64,000 nt of DNA from JAJPHF01 sp035293805. GTDB taxonomy: Bacteria; Chloroflexota; UBA6077; JAJPHF01. Below are positions 33,731 through 42,727 of this stretch, piece by piece (the stretch's first letter is position 1; each line of letters starts with the position of its first letter). The position numbers and the translations under genes were made by a program. The stretch spans positions 186,001-250,000 of the forward strand of contig DATGMD010000018.1 in assembly GCA_035293805.1 (NCBI GenBank). The letters run 5' to 3'. The notes below the pieces were generated by a model. The model worked only from the letters and a program-made list of their open reading frames with translations. It was not told the origin of the DNA and did no database searches.

Positions 33731-36451
33731 TCAGCGCCGCGCGCCGAGCGGCAGGGGCGGCGCGGCGGGGGCGAGGCGGATGCGGGCGTCGAGGATGCAG
33801 GCGCCGCGCGCCAGCACGACGATCGGGTTGCAGTCCAGCTCGGCGACCTCGGGGCGGTCCTCGGCCAGCGCGCTCAGGCGCAACAGCGCGTCCTCCAGCG
33901 CCGCCACGTCGGCCGGCGGCTGGCCGCGGAACCCCTCCAGCAGCGGGTAGGTCTTCAGCTCGCGCACCATCGCGTGCGCGTCGTCGGTCGTCAGCGGCGT
34001 GAGGCGCACCGCCACGTCCCGCAGCAGCTCGACCAGCGTGCCGCCCGCGCCGCAGGCGAGCAGCGGCCCGAACTGCGGGTCGTGGACTAGCCCGGCGATC
34101 ATCTCGACGCCCGCGGGCACCATCTGCTGTACGAGGAAGCCCGTCGGGGGCTGGCCGGCGCGCGTCAGCGTCGCGGCCATCTCCTGCGCTGCCGCTCGCA
34201 CTGCCCCCGCGCCCCGCAGGTCCAGCCGGACCGCGCCCGCGTCCGTCTTGTGAACGAGACCGGGCGCAATCGCCTTCAGGGCTACCGCGCCGCCCAGGGC
34301 GTCGGCCGCGTCGCCGGCGGCGTCGGGCGTGGCGACCGTGCGCTGCGGCGCCAGCGGCAGGCCGTAGCAGCCGAGCAGCGCGGCCACGTCGTCGGGGCCG
34401 AGCCAGTCCGCGCCCGTGCCCAGCGCGCGGGCGACAAGGGCCGCGGCCTCGTCGCGCCGCAGGCCCGGCAGGCTGGGCGCCACCGCGAGCGGGCGCGCGC
34501 GCCACGCGCCGTAGCGCGCGGCGTGGGCCAGCGCGATCGCGGCCGCCTCGGGGAAGGCGTAGGACGGGATGTGGACCCCGGGCGCGCGCAGCGCCTCGGG
34601 CACGCCCTGCGAGCCCATGAACACCGCCAGCACGGGCTTGCGGTGCTCCACGGCGCCAACCGCCGCGACCAGCGCGTGCGCCACGTCCTCGGCGCGCGTG
34701 GCGAGGGGCGGGATGAAGATGGCGATGACCGCGTCGATCCCCGGGTCGGCAGCGACCACGCCGAGCGCCTGGCGGTACTGGTCCGCCGTGGCGGCCGCCA
34801 GCATGTCCACCGGGTTGGCGGGGCTGGCCTCGGCGGGCAGGAATCCCCGCAGGCGGGCCTGCGTCGCCTCGGCCAGCACCGGCACCTCCAGGCCCTGCGC
34901 CTCCAGCGTGTCGGCGCACAGGATCGCTGGGCCGCCCACGTTCGTCACGATCCCCACGCGCCGGCCGGCCGGTAGCGGCTGGTTCGCGAGCAGCGCCGCC
35001 ACGCCGAACATCTCCTCCAGCGTGTCGGTGCGGATCACGCCTGCCTGGCGGAACAGCGCCTCCACCGGCACGTCCGACGCGGCGAGCAGCGCGCCGGTGT
35101 GCGACGAGGTGGCGCGGGCGCCGGCCGTCGAGCGGCCGCTCTTGACGGCGACGATCGGCTTCGTCCGCCCCACGCGCCGCGCGATCCGCGCGAACTTGCG
35201 CGGGTTGCCGAACGACTCCAGGTAGAGCAAGATCACGTCGGTGTGCGGGTCCGTCTCCCAATAGTGGAGCAGGTCGTTGCCGGAGATGTCCGCCTTGTTG
35301 CCGACGGTGACGAAGCTGGAGATGCCCAGCCCGAGCGCGCCGGCGTAGTCCATGGCGGCCAGGCCCAGCGCGCCGCTCTGCGACGAGAAGCCGATGCGCC
35401 CCGCGGGCGGCACGAACGGGCCGAAGGTGGCGTTGAGGCGAATGGCCGGGTCGGTGTTGCCGATGCCGATGCAGTTGGGGCCGATGAGCCGCATGCCGGC
35501 GGCGCGGCAAGCGCGCAGCAGTGCGGCCTGGCGCGCGCGGCCCGCGGGGCCCGTCTCGGCAAAACCCGCCGAGAGGACGACGAGCGCTCGCACGCCCTTC
35601 CGCCCACAGGCCTCGGCCACTTCCAGCACGTGAGCCGCCGGCACGGCGACGACGGCCAGGTCGACTGGGCCGGGCACCGCTTCGACGCTCGGATAGGCCG
35701 GCACGCACTGCACGACGCTGGCGGCCGGGTTGACGGGATAGACGGGCCCGCCGAACTCGTAGGCCACCAGGTTGTGGAACACCTCGCTGCCCACGCTGCC
35801 CCGCTGCCGCGAGGCGCCGATCACCGCGACGCCGCGCGGGTGGAGGAACGCCTGGAGCGCGCTCACCGCGGCGATCTGCTCGCGGCGCTCGAACTGCGCG
35901 ATGGCCGCCTCGTCGAGGGCGGTGGGGAAGCTCAAGTGGATCTCCCCGGGGCCGCTGTGTACCTCGACGGGGAAGCCGGACTGGCGGAACACGCCCAGCA
36001 TGCGATGGTTGGTGGGCAGCGTTTCGGCCTCGAACACGCGGATGCCCTTCGCGGCGGCGATCTCGGCGAGGTGGCCGAGCAGCAGGGTGGCCAGGCCGCG
36101 GCCCCGGTAGTCGTCGGCTACGGCAAAGGCCACCTCGGCGCGGTCGTCGCGGCCCGCCGCGTACAGCGCGTGGCCGACAATGCGCTCGTCGGCCCCCACC
36201 GTGGCGACGAGGCCGAAGGTGCGCTCGTAGTCGACCTGCGCCGCGCGCTGGGCCTCGGCGGCGAGGTTGACGGCCGGCGAGAAGAAGCGCAGCGTGCGCG
36301 ACTCCTCGGACAGCCCCTCCAAGAACGCGAGCAGCCGCGGCGCGTCGTCGGGGCGCACCGGCCGCACATGGGCGGTCGAGCCGTCGCGCAGCACGATGTC
36401 GGCCTCGCGGTAGTCGGGATACGGCGGGGCCGGCTCGGGCGTCGGCTGCAT
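33731..36451 (-). CDS. GNAT domain fused to ADP-forming acyl-CoA synthetase (Pat-like)
   Basis: A 906-residue fusion. Residues about 20-190 are a GNAT acetyltransferase with motif A at DDYRGRGLATLL (114-124). From about 205 come the CoA-binding (GVAVIGASRQRGSVGSEVF), succinyl-CoA-ligase-like and ATP-grasp domains (APGLVHKTDAGAVRLDLRG, VEMIAGLVHDPQFGPLLACG). The conserved phospho-His region SSHTGALLAASD is retained. Relatives are either protein lysine acetyltransferases or NDP-forming acyl-CoA synthetases; the kept His leaves both open. GAGGAG precedes ATG 36451. No gene is visible between 33344 and 33730. Confidence 0.88.
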   Translation of the reverse strand: MQPTPEPAPPYPDYREADIVLRDGSTAHVRPVRPDDAPRLLAFLEGLSEESRTLRFFSPAVNLAAEAQRAAQVDYERTFGLVATVGADERIVGHALYAAGRDDRAEVAFAVADDYRGRGLATLLLGHLAEIAAAKGIRVFEAETLPTNHRMLGVFRQSGFPVEVHSGPGEIHLSFPTALDEAAIAQFERREQIAAVSALQAFLHPRGVAVIGASRQRGSVGSEVFHNLVAYEFGGPVYPVNPAASVVQCVPAYPSVEAVPGPVDLAVVAVPAAHVLEVAEACGRKGVRALVVLSAGFAETGPAGRARQAALLRACRAAGMRLIGPNCIGIGNTDPAIRLNATFGPFVPPAGRIGFSSQSGALGLAAMDYAGALGLGISSFVTVGNKADISGNDLLHYWETDPHTDVILLYLESFGNPRKFARIARRVGRTKPIVAVKSGRSTAGARATSSHTGALLAASDVPVEALFRQAGVIRTDTLEEMFGVAALLANQPLPAGRRVGIVTNVGGPAILCADTLEAQGLEVPVLAEATQARLRGFLPAEASPANPVDMLAAATADQYRQALGVVAADPGIDAVIAIFIPPLATRAEDVAHALVAAVGAVEHRKPVLAVFMGSQGVPEALRAPGVHIPSYAFPEAAAIALAHAARYGAWRARPLAVAPSLPGLRRDEAAALVARALGTGADWLGPDDVAALLGCYGLPLAPQRTVATPDAAGDAADALGGAVALKAIAPGLVHKTDAGAVRLDLRGAGAVRAAAQEMAATLTRAGQPPTGFLVQQMVPAGVEMIAGLVHDPQFGPLLACGAGGTLVELLRDVAVRLTPLTTDDAHAMVRELKTYPLLEGFRGQPPADVAALEDALLRLSALAEDRPEVAELDCNPIVVLARGACILDARIRLAPAAPPLPLGARR

Positions 36452-36932
36452 CGCTGCTCCTCGGCTACGATCTCCCAATTCAATCGCAGCCAGGCGAAAC
36501 AGCGGTCTTCGTACCAAGCGCTCGTGCCATATCGACCTCTCCCCACGCTCTCGCGGCAGCCCGCGGTCGGCCTCCGTCGCGGCTGCGACCCCGCGGCACC
36601 CGGACAACGCCCACTTTAGCATGGCGCGAAGAGGTTGCCATGCGAGTAATCGGGAGTAAACGCCGCGTAACAGCCGCGCGCCCACCGCTCCGAGCTTATT
36701 GGGCGTGTCCGGCCCTGGCCCTGCGCCGAGTACGCCCCCGAAGCGCTGGCCGCAGGCGCTGAGCAGGTGGGGGGCCGCCGCGCCCCGCCGCCCCTCCTCC
36801 ACGACTTTGAATCAGCCCTGCCAAACGCTGCGACCGCATCCCAGGCACCGTGGAGCGGGTGCAGCGCTGCCCCCCCCCGGCCAGCGCTCCCACAGCGCAC
36901 CAGTCATGCGCGTCCCGCGGTCCTGCACACGA

Positions 36933-36966
36933 GCGCCCCCGGCCGGTGCGCACCGGCCGGGGGCGC
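36933..36966 (-). terminator. Perfect 34-bp palindrome, likely terminator
   Basis: Arms 36933-36949 and 36950-36966 are exact reverse complements centred on GTGC|GCAC, 16 bp after the stop of the secreted-protein gene. No T-run. The interval 36452-36932 holds no convincing gene. Confidence 0.6.
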
Positions 36967-36981
36967 CCCCGAGCGCGTTGG

Positions 36982-37614
36982 TTAGAAGTAGGGCTGGTAG
37001 GTCAGGTAGGCGCCGTAGCCTAGGGGACCGCTTACCACGGTCGCGCCCCAGCCGGGGCTACTCTGCGCCAGCTCGCTCGCCAGCGCCTGTGCGGCCGCGA
37101 GCTGGTCGGCCGTCCAGAAGAGCTGCGGGCTGCTCACGATGTACACGTTGTTGCCCACCGGGACGAGCGTCGGCGGGTAGTTGGCGAAGTCGGCCGCGGG
37201 GAACAGCGCTTCCAGTGGCGGGAGCACGTAGGCGGTCACCTCCGGCATGACGGGGACCGGGACCGGCTGCACGACGGTCGGCGGCTGGTAGGCCGGGGGC
37301 GCCACGACGACGGGCGGCTGGTAGCGGTCGTGGTCGCCGTAGGGGCGCTGGTCATCCCGGTCCCGCCCCCAATCATCCCGGTCCCGTCCGCGATCGTCGC
37401 GGTTCCCCCAGTCTGCCCGGTCGGGACCGCGCCCATCCTGCGCATACACGCGTGGCGGCCCGCCCCGGTCGCCGTTGTCGCGCTGCGCGTATACCGGGGG
37501 AGAAGCGTGCCCCCCGTCCAAGCCTTGCGCCTGCACGGCGGGTGCGGCGGCGAAGCCGAGACTGGCCACCAGCCCGAGTGCGCTCGCCGCCCGAGCAGCG
37601 TGGATACGCCACAT
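36982..37614 (-). CDS. Secreted Asp/Arg-rich protein, paralogue of the 13.1-kb protein
   Basis: A 210-residue exported protein. Signal peptide about 1-30 (AVQA cleavage). A charged low-complexity stretch of RDD/DRD repeats (about 55-95) replaces the His-rich patch of the paralogue. The conserved C-terminal domain has LPPLEALFPAADFANYPP, NNVYIVSSPQLF and PGWGATVVSGPLGYGAYLTY. Sharing of the domain but not the linker suggests that the domain is the functional unit. GCAAGGAGG precedes the ATG. Function unknown. Confidence 0.75.
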   Translation of the reverse strand: MWRIHAARAASALGLVASLGFAAAPAVQAQGLDGGHASPPVYAQRDNGDRGGPPRVYAQDGRGPDRADWGNRDDRGRDRDDWGRDRDDQRPYGDHDRYQPPVVVAPPAYQPPTVVQPVPVPVMPEVTAYVLPPLEALFPAADFANYPPTLVPVGNNVYIVSSPQLFWTADQLAAAQALASELAQSSPGWGATVVSGPLGYGAYLTYQPYF

Positions 37615-37932
37615 GAGAAAGCCTCCTTGCGGGGATTGAAGTCACCAGTAGTGTAGGCACACCGCCTGTGCGCGTTTCGTCAACAAAACCCTAAATTCCT
37701 GTGGAACTCTGGGAGACCGTGTGGCCCGCAGCCGGGCGAGGGCCGTGCGACGACACCGACAAACGCGCCCACCAAGTCTGCGCGGCTCAGCTCGCCCAGT
37801 CAGCGCCAGCCCACCGACGCGCGGAGGACGACGGCGAGCGCGTTGTGGAAGCTGGCCAGTGTCACGCGCGATGCCGCAGCCAGATGTGGCTGCGATGGCT
37901 TCGTACTCGCGGGAGCGGCTGTTCGGCGAGAG

Positions 37933-38400
37933 TCAGGCCTGGGCCTGGTACGCGCGCCACACTTCTAGCATCTCGTCGCGCAGCAGCTGATAGACCGGCA
38001 GGTGGCGCTCGGCGTCAGGCAGCACGAACTGCCCGCGGGGCCGCCGGTGGCCGCGGGCGTAGGTTTCGGTGTCCTCGACGGAGCCGGCGTAGTAAATGCG
38101 GGCGATCCCCGCGCGCCAGCAGGCCGCATGGCACATGGCGCAGCACTCGCAGCTCGTGTACATGGTGCAGCCGCTGAGGTCAGGCGTCCCCAGCCGCCGG
38201 CAGGCATCACGAATGGCCGCCATCTCGGCATGCCAGGTCGGGTCGCACTCGGGCTCGACCCGCGCCTGCCCCTCGCCCACGATCGCGCCGTCGCGGACGA
38301 TCACCGCGCCGAACGGCCCGCCGATCTGCTCGTCCAGCGCCACCTGGCGCGCCAGCGCGATGGCGCGGCGCAGGAACGTCTCGTGGGTCGGCTGCTCCAT
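37933..38400 (-). CDS. Nucleoside/CMP-type zinc deaminase
   Basis: A 155-residue cytidine/guanine deaminase-fold enzyme. The zinc and catalytic motif is WHAEMAAI (H-A-E) with TSCECCAMCHAACW supplying two Cys ligands. The motif has Ser in place of the usual Pro before the first Cys. Length and layout match guanine-deaminase-like and related nucleobase deaminases; substrate unknown. ATG 38400 is preceded by GAGGAGGAC; an earlier start would add six residues. The 37615-37932 gap contains no supported gene. Confidence 0.85.
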   Translation of the reverse strand: MEQPTHETFLRRAIALARQVALDEQIGGPFGAVIVRDGAIVGEGQARVEPECDPTWHAEMAAIRDACRRLGTPDLSGCTMYTSCECCAMCHAACWRAGIARIYYAGSVEDTETYARGHRRPRGQFVLPDAERHLPVYQLLRDEMLEVWRAYQAQA

Positions 38401-38581
38401 GTCCGTCCTCCTCGCCACGGCGCGCTGTCCCGGGCAGCACCCGCCGCCCCGCTACGCCCGCGGGCGGATGCTGGTTTGCAGCGCGGCGGGCTCCGCGGGG
38501 GGCGGCACAAAGCCGCGTCCGGACGCCTGGCATGGTAGGCCGGCCGCGCCGCGTCGCTCGGTGACGGGCGGGAACAGGGGA

Positions 38582-39325
38582 TCAATCACGGAGGGCACCG
38601 CGACGGGGCGCGGCGGGCTCCGCGGGGGGCTCGGACGGGCTCAGGATGAAGCGGTAGCCGAGGCCGCGGTCCGTGCGGATGTAGCGCGGGTGGTCGGGAT
38701 TGTCGCCCAGCTTCTCGCGCAGGCGGCGCACGTAGACGCGCAGGTAGTCGACCTCGTCCACGTACTCGCGGCCCCACACCTTCGCCAGCAGCGTGCCGTG
38801 GGTGAGCGTGCGCCCCGCGTTGCGGACCAGATGGTACAGCAGCTTGTACTCGGTCGGGGTCAGCTCGACGGGCTCGCCCTGCAGGCGCACCTCGGGGATG
38901 TTGAAGTCCATCTCCAGGTCGCCCGCCCGAAACGACGGCGCGCGGCTGCGCGGCATCGGCATGTCGAGGCGCCGCAGCACGGCGCGCACCCGCGCCAGCA
39001 GCTCCAGGTGGTTGAACGGCTTGGTGACGTAGTCGTCGGCCCCTAACTCCAGCCCCTTGACCTTGTCCAGCGTGTCGTCGCGGGCCGTCAGCATGATGAC
39101 CGGCACGTCCGAGAACTCCCGCAGCTGCCGGAGCACCTCGTAGCCGTCGATATCGGGCAGGCCGATGTCCAGCAGCACGAGATCGGGCGCGGCCTCCTCG
39201 ACTAGCTCCAGGGCGCGCTTGCCGGTGGCGGCCGGGATGATCTCGACGTCGCGCCACTGTAGGAGGAACCCGAGCTGGACTGATTCAACCACGTCCGTGG
39301 CGTCGTCGACGACAAGTATCTTCAC
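38582..39325 (-). CDS. OmpR/KdpE-type response regulator
   Basis: A 247-residue regulator. The receiver (1-120) has acidic D7/D8, phospho-acceptor D53 in LVLLDIGLPD, MLTARDD, and the Lys in DYVTKPF. The DNA-binding winged helix (about 140-230) shows VELTPTEYKLLYHLVRNAGR, VDYLRVYVRRLREKLG and IRTDRGLGYRF. Its ATG overlaps the kinase stop by 4 bp, so the pair is coupled. OmpR-type regulators bind direct repeats of about 11 bp; a matching array lies upstream of hsp20 at 54.8 kb (link is inference). Confidence 0.92.
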   Translation of the reverse strand: MKILVVDDATDVVESVQLGFLLQWRDVEIIPAATGKRALELVEEAAPDLVLLDIGLPDIDGYEVLRQLREFSDVPVIMLTARDDTLDKVKGLELGADDYVTKPFNHLELLARVRAVLRRLDMPMPRSRAPSFRAGDLEMDFNIPEVRLQGEPVELTPTEYKLLYHLVRNAGRTLTHGTLLAKVWGREYVDEVDYLRVYVRRLREKLGDNPDHPRYIRTDRGLGYRFILSPSEPPAEPAAPRRGALRD

Positions 39326-40332
39326 GGCTCCTCCGTCTCGGCCGGCCCCTGCGCCGGCACGCGCAGGGTGAATGTGCTGCCCTGCCCTTCCGCAGTCGTC
39401 ACCGCGATCGTGCCCCCGTGCGCCAGCGCGATGGCCCTGGCGATCGGCAGGCCCAGCCCCGCGCCGGCGCGGCTGCCGCCTGCGCGGCTGTCCACGGTGA
39501 AGAAGCGCTCGAAGAGCCGCCGCTGGTCGGCGACCGCGATGCCTGGGCCCTCGTCCGTCACCGACCAGCTCACCGCGTCGCCGGTCGCGCCGACTGCCAG
39601 CCGCACGCGCCCGCCATCCGGCGAGAACTTGTGGGCGTTCGACAGCAGGTTGAGCACGACTTGCTCCAGGCGCCGGTGATCGCCGTAGACCCAGACGGGT
39701 GTTTTGGGCAGCACCAGGTCGAGCGTTTGCCCACGGCTCTGGAGCAGCGGCGTGATGACGACCGCGGTGTCCCGCGCGAGCTGGCGCGCGTCGAAGCGTC
39801 GCAGCTGGAGCTGGACCCGCCCGGCGCGGAAGCGCGCCAGGTCGAGCAGGTCGGCGAGCACTCGCTGCATGCGGTCGGCGCTGCGCTCGATGGTGTGCAG
39901 GAGCTGCTCGCGGGCGGCGGCGTCGGGCGACGTGGTGGGATCGAGCAAGAGGCCCACGCAGGTGCGGACAGCCGTGAGCGGCGTGCGCAGCTCGTGCGCG
40001 ACGGTCGCCAGCAGGTCGGTGCGCAACTGCTCCAGCTCTTCCAGGCGGGCGACCACATCCGCTTGGCCAGCGTCGCTGGCGCCCGCGTGCTCCTGCCCGA
40101 GCGAGGTCGGCACGTAGAATGGGTCGCCCGAGCCGACGGCGGCCGTGCAGACGAGCCCTAGAGCGACCAGCCGTGTCAGAAGCGCTGCCACGCGGGCCGG
40201 CTCGATCTCCGCGCCGAGCGCGCTGAAGCGCTCGGCCACGGTGGCGGCCGTCGCGCCCTCGCCCAGCAAGCGCAGGGCGGTCAGCGCGAGCGCGTCCTCG
40301 CCGTCGCTTGCCTCGCGCGCCGATGCTTCCAT
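39322..40332 (-). CDS. Soluble histidine kinase with winged-helix-like N-terminal domain
   Basis: A 336-residue kinase with no membrane segment. Residues 1-90 look like a winged-helix or MarR-type module (LALTALRLLGEGATAATVAE, ARVAALLTRLVALGLV). HisKA follows with VAHELRTPLTAVRTCV, then HATPase_c with N-box VVLNLLSNAHKFSP, G1 VTDEGPGIAV and G2 AGAGLGLPIARAIA. An internal signal or DNA/protein partner rather than an extracellular ligand is likely. First gene of the two-component operon, coupled to the response regulator by ATGA overlap. Confidence 0.9.
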   Translation of the reverse strand: MEASAREASDGEDALALTALRLLGEGATAATVAERFSALGAEIEPARVAALLTRLVALGLVCTAAVGSGDPFYVPTSLGQEHAGASDAGQADVVARLEELEQLRTDLLATVAHELRTPLTAVRTCVGLLLDPTTSPDAAAREQLLHTIERSADRMQRVLADLLDLARFRAGRVQLQLRRFDARQLARDTAVVITPLLQSRGQTLDLVLPKTPVWVYGDHRRLEQVVLNLLSNAHKFSPDGGRVRLAVGATGDAVSWSVTDEGPGIAVADQRRLFERFFTVDSRAGGSRAGAGLGLPIARAIALAHGGTIAVTTAEGQGSTFTLRVPAQGPAETEEP

Positions 40333-40447
40333 AACTTGATGATACCGCCGTCCCTACCCCACCGGTCGCCGCTTGATGCGGCCGTCGGCGTGATTGGCTA
40401 TCGTTTAGGCGCGGGCTACCCTACCCCCACGAATAGGAGAGAGCACG

Positions 40448-41545
40448 ATGCGGCTATCCGCAGCGGCCTCGCCGGCCGGACAGGTGCTGCTGTATGGCGC
40501 GTGCGCGGTCCTAGTCGCGGCGGGCATGCAGGCCGCGGCCACCCTGGTAAGCGCGCTGGTCCTGGCCGTGGTGCTGGCGACCGTGCTGGCGCCGCTCCTG
40601 CGGCGCTTGCGCGAGGCAGGGGTACCGGGGTGGCTCGCCGGGATTATCGTACTCGTGCCGGTCGTCCTCATCGGCGTGCTGTTCGTCGGCTTTCTCGTTC
40701 AATCGCTCGGTGAGCTGAACGCCAAGATCCCCGGGTACATCACCCGGCTCAGCGCACTCGCGGCGGTCGTGTCCGAGCGCTTCTTCGGCGACCCGGCGGC
40801 GCTGCGCGGGATGATGCCCGCGATGACGCCGGAGCCTGGGCAGATCGTGGCGCTGGCGACCGGGGCGCTCGGCGGCGCGCTGCAAGCGACGAACGATATG
40901 CTCCTGGTGTTGTTCATCCTCCTGTATACCTGCATGGAGGCCGAGAGCTTCCCCACGCGCGTGCAGGCTGTGGTCGGCCCGACCAGCGGTCTGCCGCGGC
41001 GCCTGGCCTCTCTGGCCGAGGCGCTCCGCGCCTTCGTCCTGATCAACGGGCAGGCGGGGCTCCTCGTGGCGATCGTGCGCACGGGTCTGCTGCTCGTGCT
41101 GGGCGTGGACTTCGCGCTGCTCTGGGGAGCGTGGTCCCTGCTGCTCACCTACGTCCCCACGGTCGGCTATCCGCTCGCCGTGCTGCCGCCGACGCTGCTA
41201 GCGCTGGTCGATCGCGGCCCCGTCACGGCGCTGATCGTGTTCGTGGCCTTTGGGGTCGTGAACACGGTCGTCTACAATCTGCTCCAGCCCCATTGGGCGG
41301 GTGCCAGCCTGAACCTGTCGCCCCTCGTCGTGATCGTGTCGCTGTTCTTGTGGGGCATCATCCTCGGCGCGATGGGCGCGCTGCTCGCCGTTCCCCTCAC
41401 TATGATGGCCATCACGCTGTTGGAGAGTAGCGAGCAGACGCGCTGGCTCGCGGCGCTGATGCGCGATCATCCGCCCACTGCCGCGGAAACCGCCGCGCTA
41501 CCGACCGGTGGCCCCGCGCCCACGTCGCGTCGCGGCACGCTCTGA
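40448..41545 (+). CDS. AI-2E-family (TqsA/PerM-like) membrane transporter
   Basis: A 365-residue membrane protein with about eight helices: an early pair (VLLYGACAVLVAAGMQAAAT and WLAGIIVLVPVVLIGVLFVG), a helical extramembrane loop with ELNAKIPGYITRLSALAA, and a C-terminal set including GPVTALIVFVAFGVVNTVVY and IVSLFLWGIILGAMGALLAV. The family was named for autoinducer-2 export but includes Na+/H+ antiporters, so the substrate is open. AGGAGAG precedes the ATG. It stands alone, divergent from the histidine kinase. Confidence 0.87.
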   Translation: MRLSAAASPAGQVLLYGACAVLVAAGMQAAATLVSALVLAVVLATVLAPLLRRLREAGVPGWLAGIIVLVPVVLIGVLFVGFLVQSLGELNAKIPGYITRLSALAAVVSERFFGDPAALRGMMPAMTPEPGQIVALATGALGGALQATNDMLLVLFILLYTCMEAESFPTRVQAVVGPTSGLPRRLASLAEALRAFVLINGQAGLLVAIVRTGLLLVLGVDFALLWGAWSLLLTYVPTVGYPLAVLPPTLLALVDRGPVTALIVFVAFGVVNTVVYNLLQPHWAGASLNLSPLVVIVSLFLWGIILGAMGALLAVPLTMMAITLLESSEQTRWLAALMRDHPPTAAETAALPTGGPAPTSRRGTL

Positions 41546-41588
41546 GCAGCTCCCCGAGCGCGGCCGGGCCTTCCCGCCACACAACTCC

Positions 41589-41804
41589 TTAGCGCGCCGA
41601 GAGCCGGCCGAGAATCCACGGTAGCTGGGTGCCCAGCAGTAGCAGCCACAGCGCGACCCCAATCACCTGCACGCTGGCGAGGATAGGCCGGCTCAGCCGC
41701 CGCGCATGACAGTCGAGACACTCGACTCGGACCAGGCCGTCGCGGCCGTGATAGGCGGTGGCGCCGCGAGCGGGCTTCGCGCATGTGTCGCAAACAAATT
41801 TCAC
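41589..41804 (-). CDS. Small zinc-ribbon membrane protein
   Basis: A 71-residue protein: an N-terminal zinc ribbon with C5-x2-C8 and C29-x2-C32, then one membrane helix (about 42-63, ASVQVIGVALWLLLLGTQL). GTG start with AGGAAGGAG 7 bp upstream. It would place a small metal-binding knuckle on the cytoplasmic face of the membrane. Family not recognised. Confidence 0.65.
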   Translation of the reverse strand: MKFVCDTCAKPARGATAYHGRDGLVRVECLDCHARRLSRPILASVQVIGVALWLLLLGTQLPWILGRLSAR

Positions 41805-42006
41805 AGCGTGCTCCTTCCTGGGGTGCGATTGGGGCGAAAACGCCTGCGCGTGCCACGCTCAAGGGCCGCCCGGCGGGAGCCAGGGGGGCGCGGTCGGCGA
41901 GCCTGAGCAGCGGGGGCTCCCTTGCCCGACCCCGCGGGCGCGTCGGCGCGTCCGCGGGCCGCTGCTCAGCAGCGCCTGGGGCCCCGAAGGGCCCCACGAG
42001 TTGTCG

Positions 42007-42648
42007 TTAGTCCACCTGCTCTACCATCACCCAGCGGGTGCCGCCGGGCGCAGCAACCTCCGCGCGCTCGCCCACGCGGCGGCCCAGCAGCGCCCGCCCC
42101 AGCGGCGACTCCGGCGAGATGCTGCCGGCCCGGGCGTTCGCTTCGCCCGGCGCCACCAGCGTGTAGGTGTCGAGCGACCCGTCGTCGTCGCGCACCTGGA
42201 TGCGACTGCCGACGATGGCGGTCCCGTCGGGCTGGACCACGCAGGCCTGCGCGAGCACCCGCCGTAGCGTGTCCAGGCGCTGGGCGCCCAGGTGGAAGTC
42301 CCAGGCTGCCGGCACGGTGGCGGGGGCCGCGTCCTCGCTCACGCCGTCGGCCAGGACTGGGGCCGCGATGGCGGGCAGGCTATCCATCAGCCGCTCCACC
42401 TCGGCCTCCAGGCGCTCGAACACTTCGCGGGTCATCGGCAGCCCCTGTGCCGTTACGTTCGCCTCGGGCCCAGTGGGATTCAGCGCCACCATGGGTACCT
42501 CCAAAGGGGAGTGTTCGTCATACGAGCAGTAGCAGGGACCGCCGGCCGCGCAGCCAGCACAACAGTACTGTTGTCCCGCTCGCTCGACCGGCGCCCAGTC
42601 GACGTCCATCTCGCACGTCGCGCAGCGAGATTTACGCTGTGTTCGCAT
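42007..42648 (-). CDS. GreA/GreB-like factor with Cys-rich N-terminal metal-binding module
   Basis: A 213-residue protein. Residues 8-42 carry seven Cys (C9, C12, C29, C30, C33, C39, C41) in CATCEMDVDW...YCCAGCAAGGPCYCSY, a probable zinc or metal-binding knuckle. A helix (MTREVFERLEAEVERLMDSL) then stands where GreA has its coiled coil, and the C-terminus is a GreA/GreB FKBP-like domain (IVGSRIQVRDDDGSLDTYTL, SPLGRALLGRRVGERAEV). GreA-type factors bind the secondary channel of RNA polymerase. The coiled coil is shorter than in true GreA, so cleavage stimulation is doubtful. ATG 42648 is 7 bp after GGAGAG. Confidence 0.82.
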   Translation of the reverse strand: MRTQRKSRCATCEMDVDWAPVERAGQQYCCAGCAAGGPCYCSYDEHSPLEVPMVALNPTGPEANVTAQGLPMTREVFERLEAEVERLMDSLPAIAAPVLADGVSEDAAPATVPAAWDFHLGAQRLDTLRRVLAQACVVQPDGTAIVGSRIQVRDDDGSLDTYTLVAPGEANARAGSISPESPLGRALLGRRVGERAEVAAPGGTRWVMVEQVD

Positions 42649-42721
42649 CCTTGAGCTCTCCGATGCCATCCACTCCACTACATGCCAGGATGGCAGGGCT
42701 GCGCGGTTTGTCTTTACGGCT

Positions 42722-42727
42722 ACTATA
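42722..42727 (-). promoter_or_regulatory. Candidate -10 element (TATAGT) for the GreA-like gene
   Basis: On the minus strand TATAGT lies about 75 bp before the start. It is in the AT-rich 42700-42870 pocket between divergent genes, which also has TATACT and TTGACA on the plus strand, but these are not spaced as a promoter. No gene is seen in 42649-42984. Confidence 0.3.

Noticed and set aside
37615..37932. Possible gene remnant between the secreted protein and the deaminase (ASFHNALAVVLRASVGWR on minus)
   Set aside because: The stretch is under 20 residues, has no start and no recognisable family.
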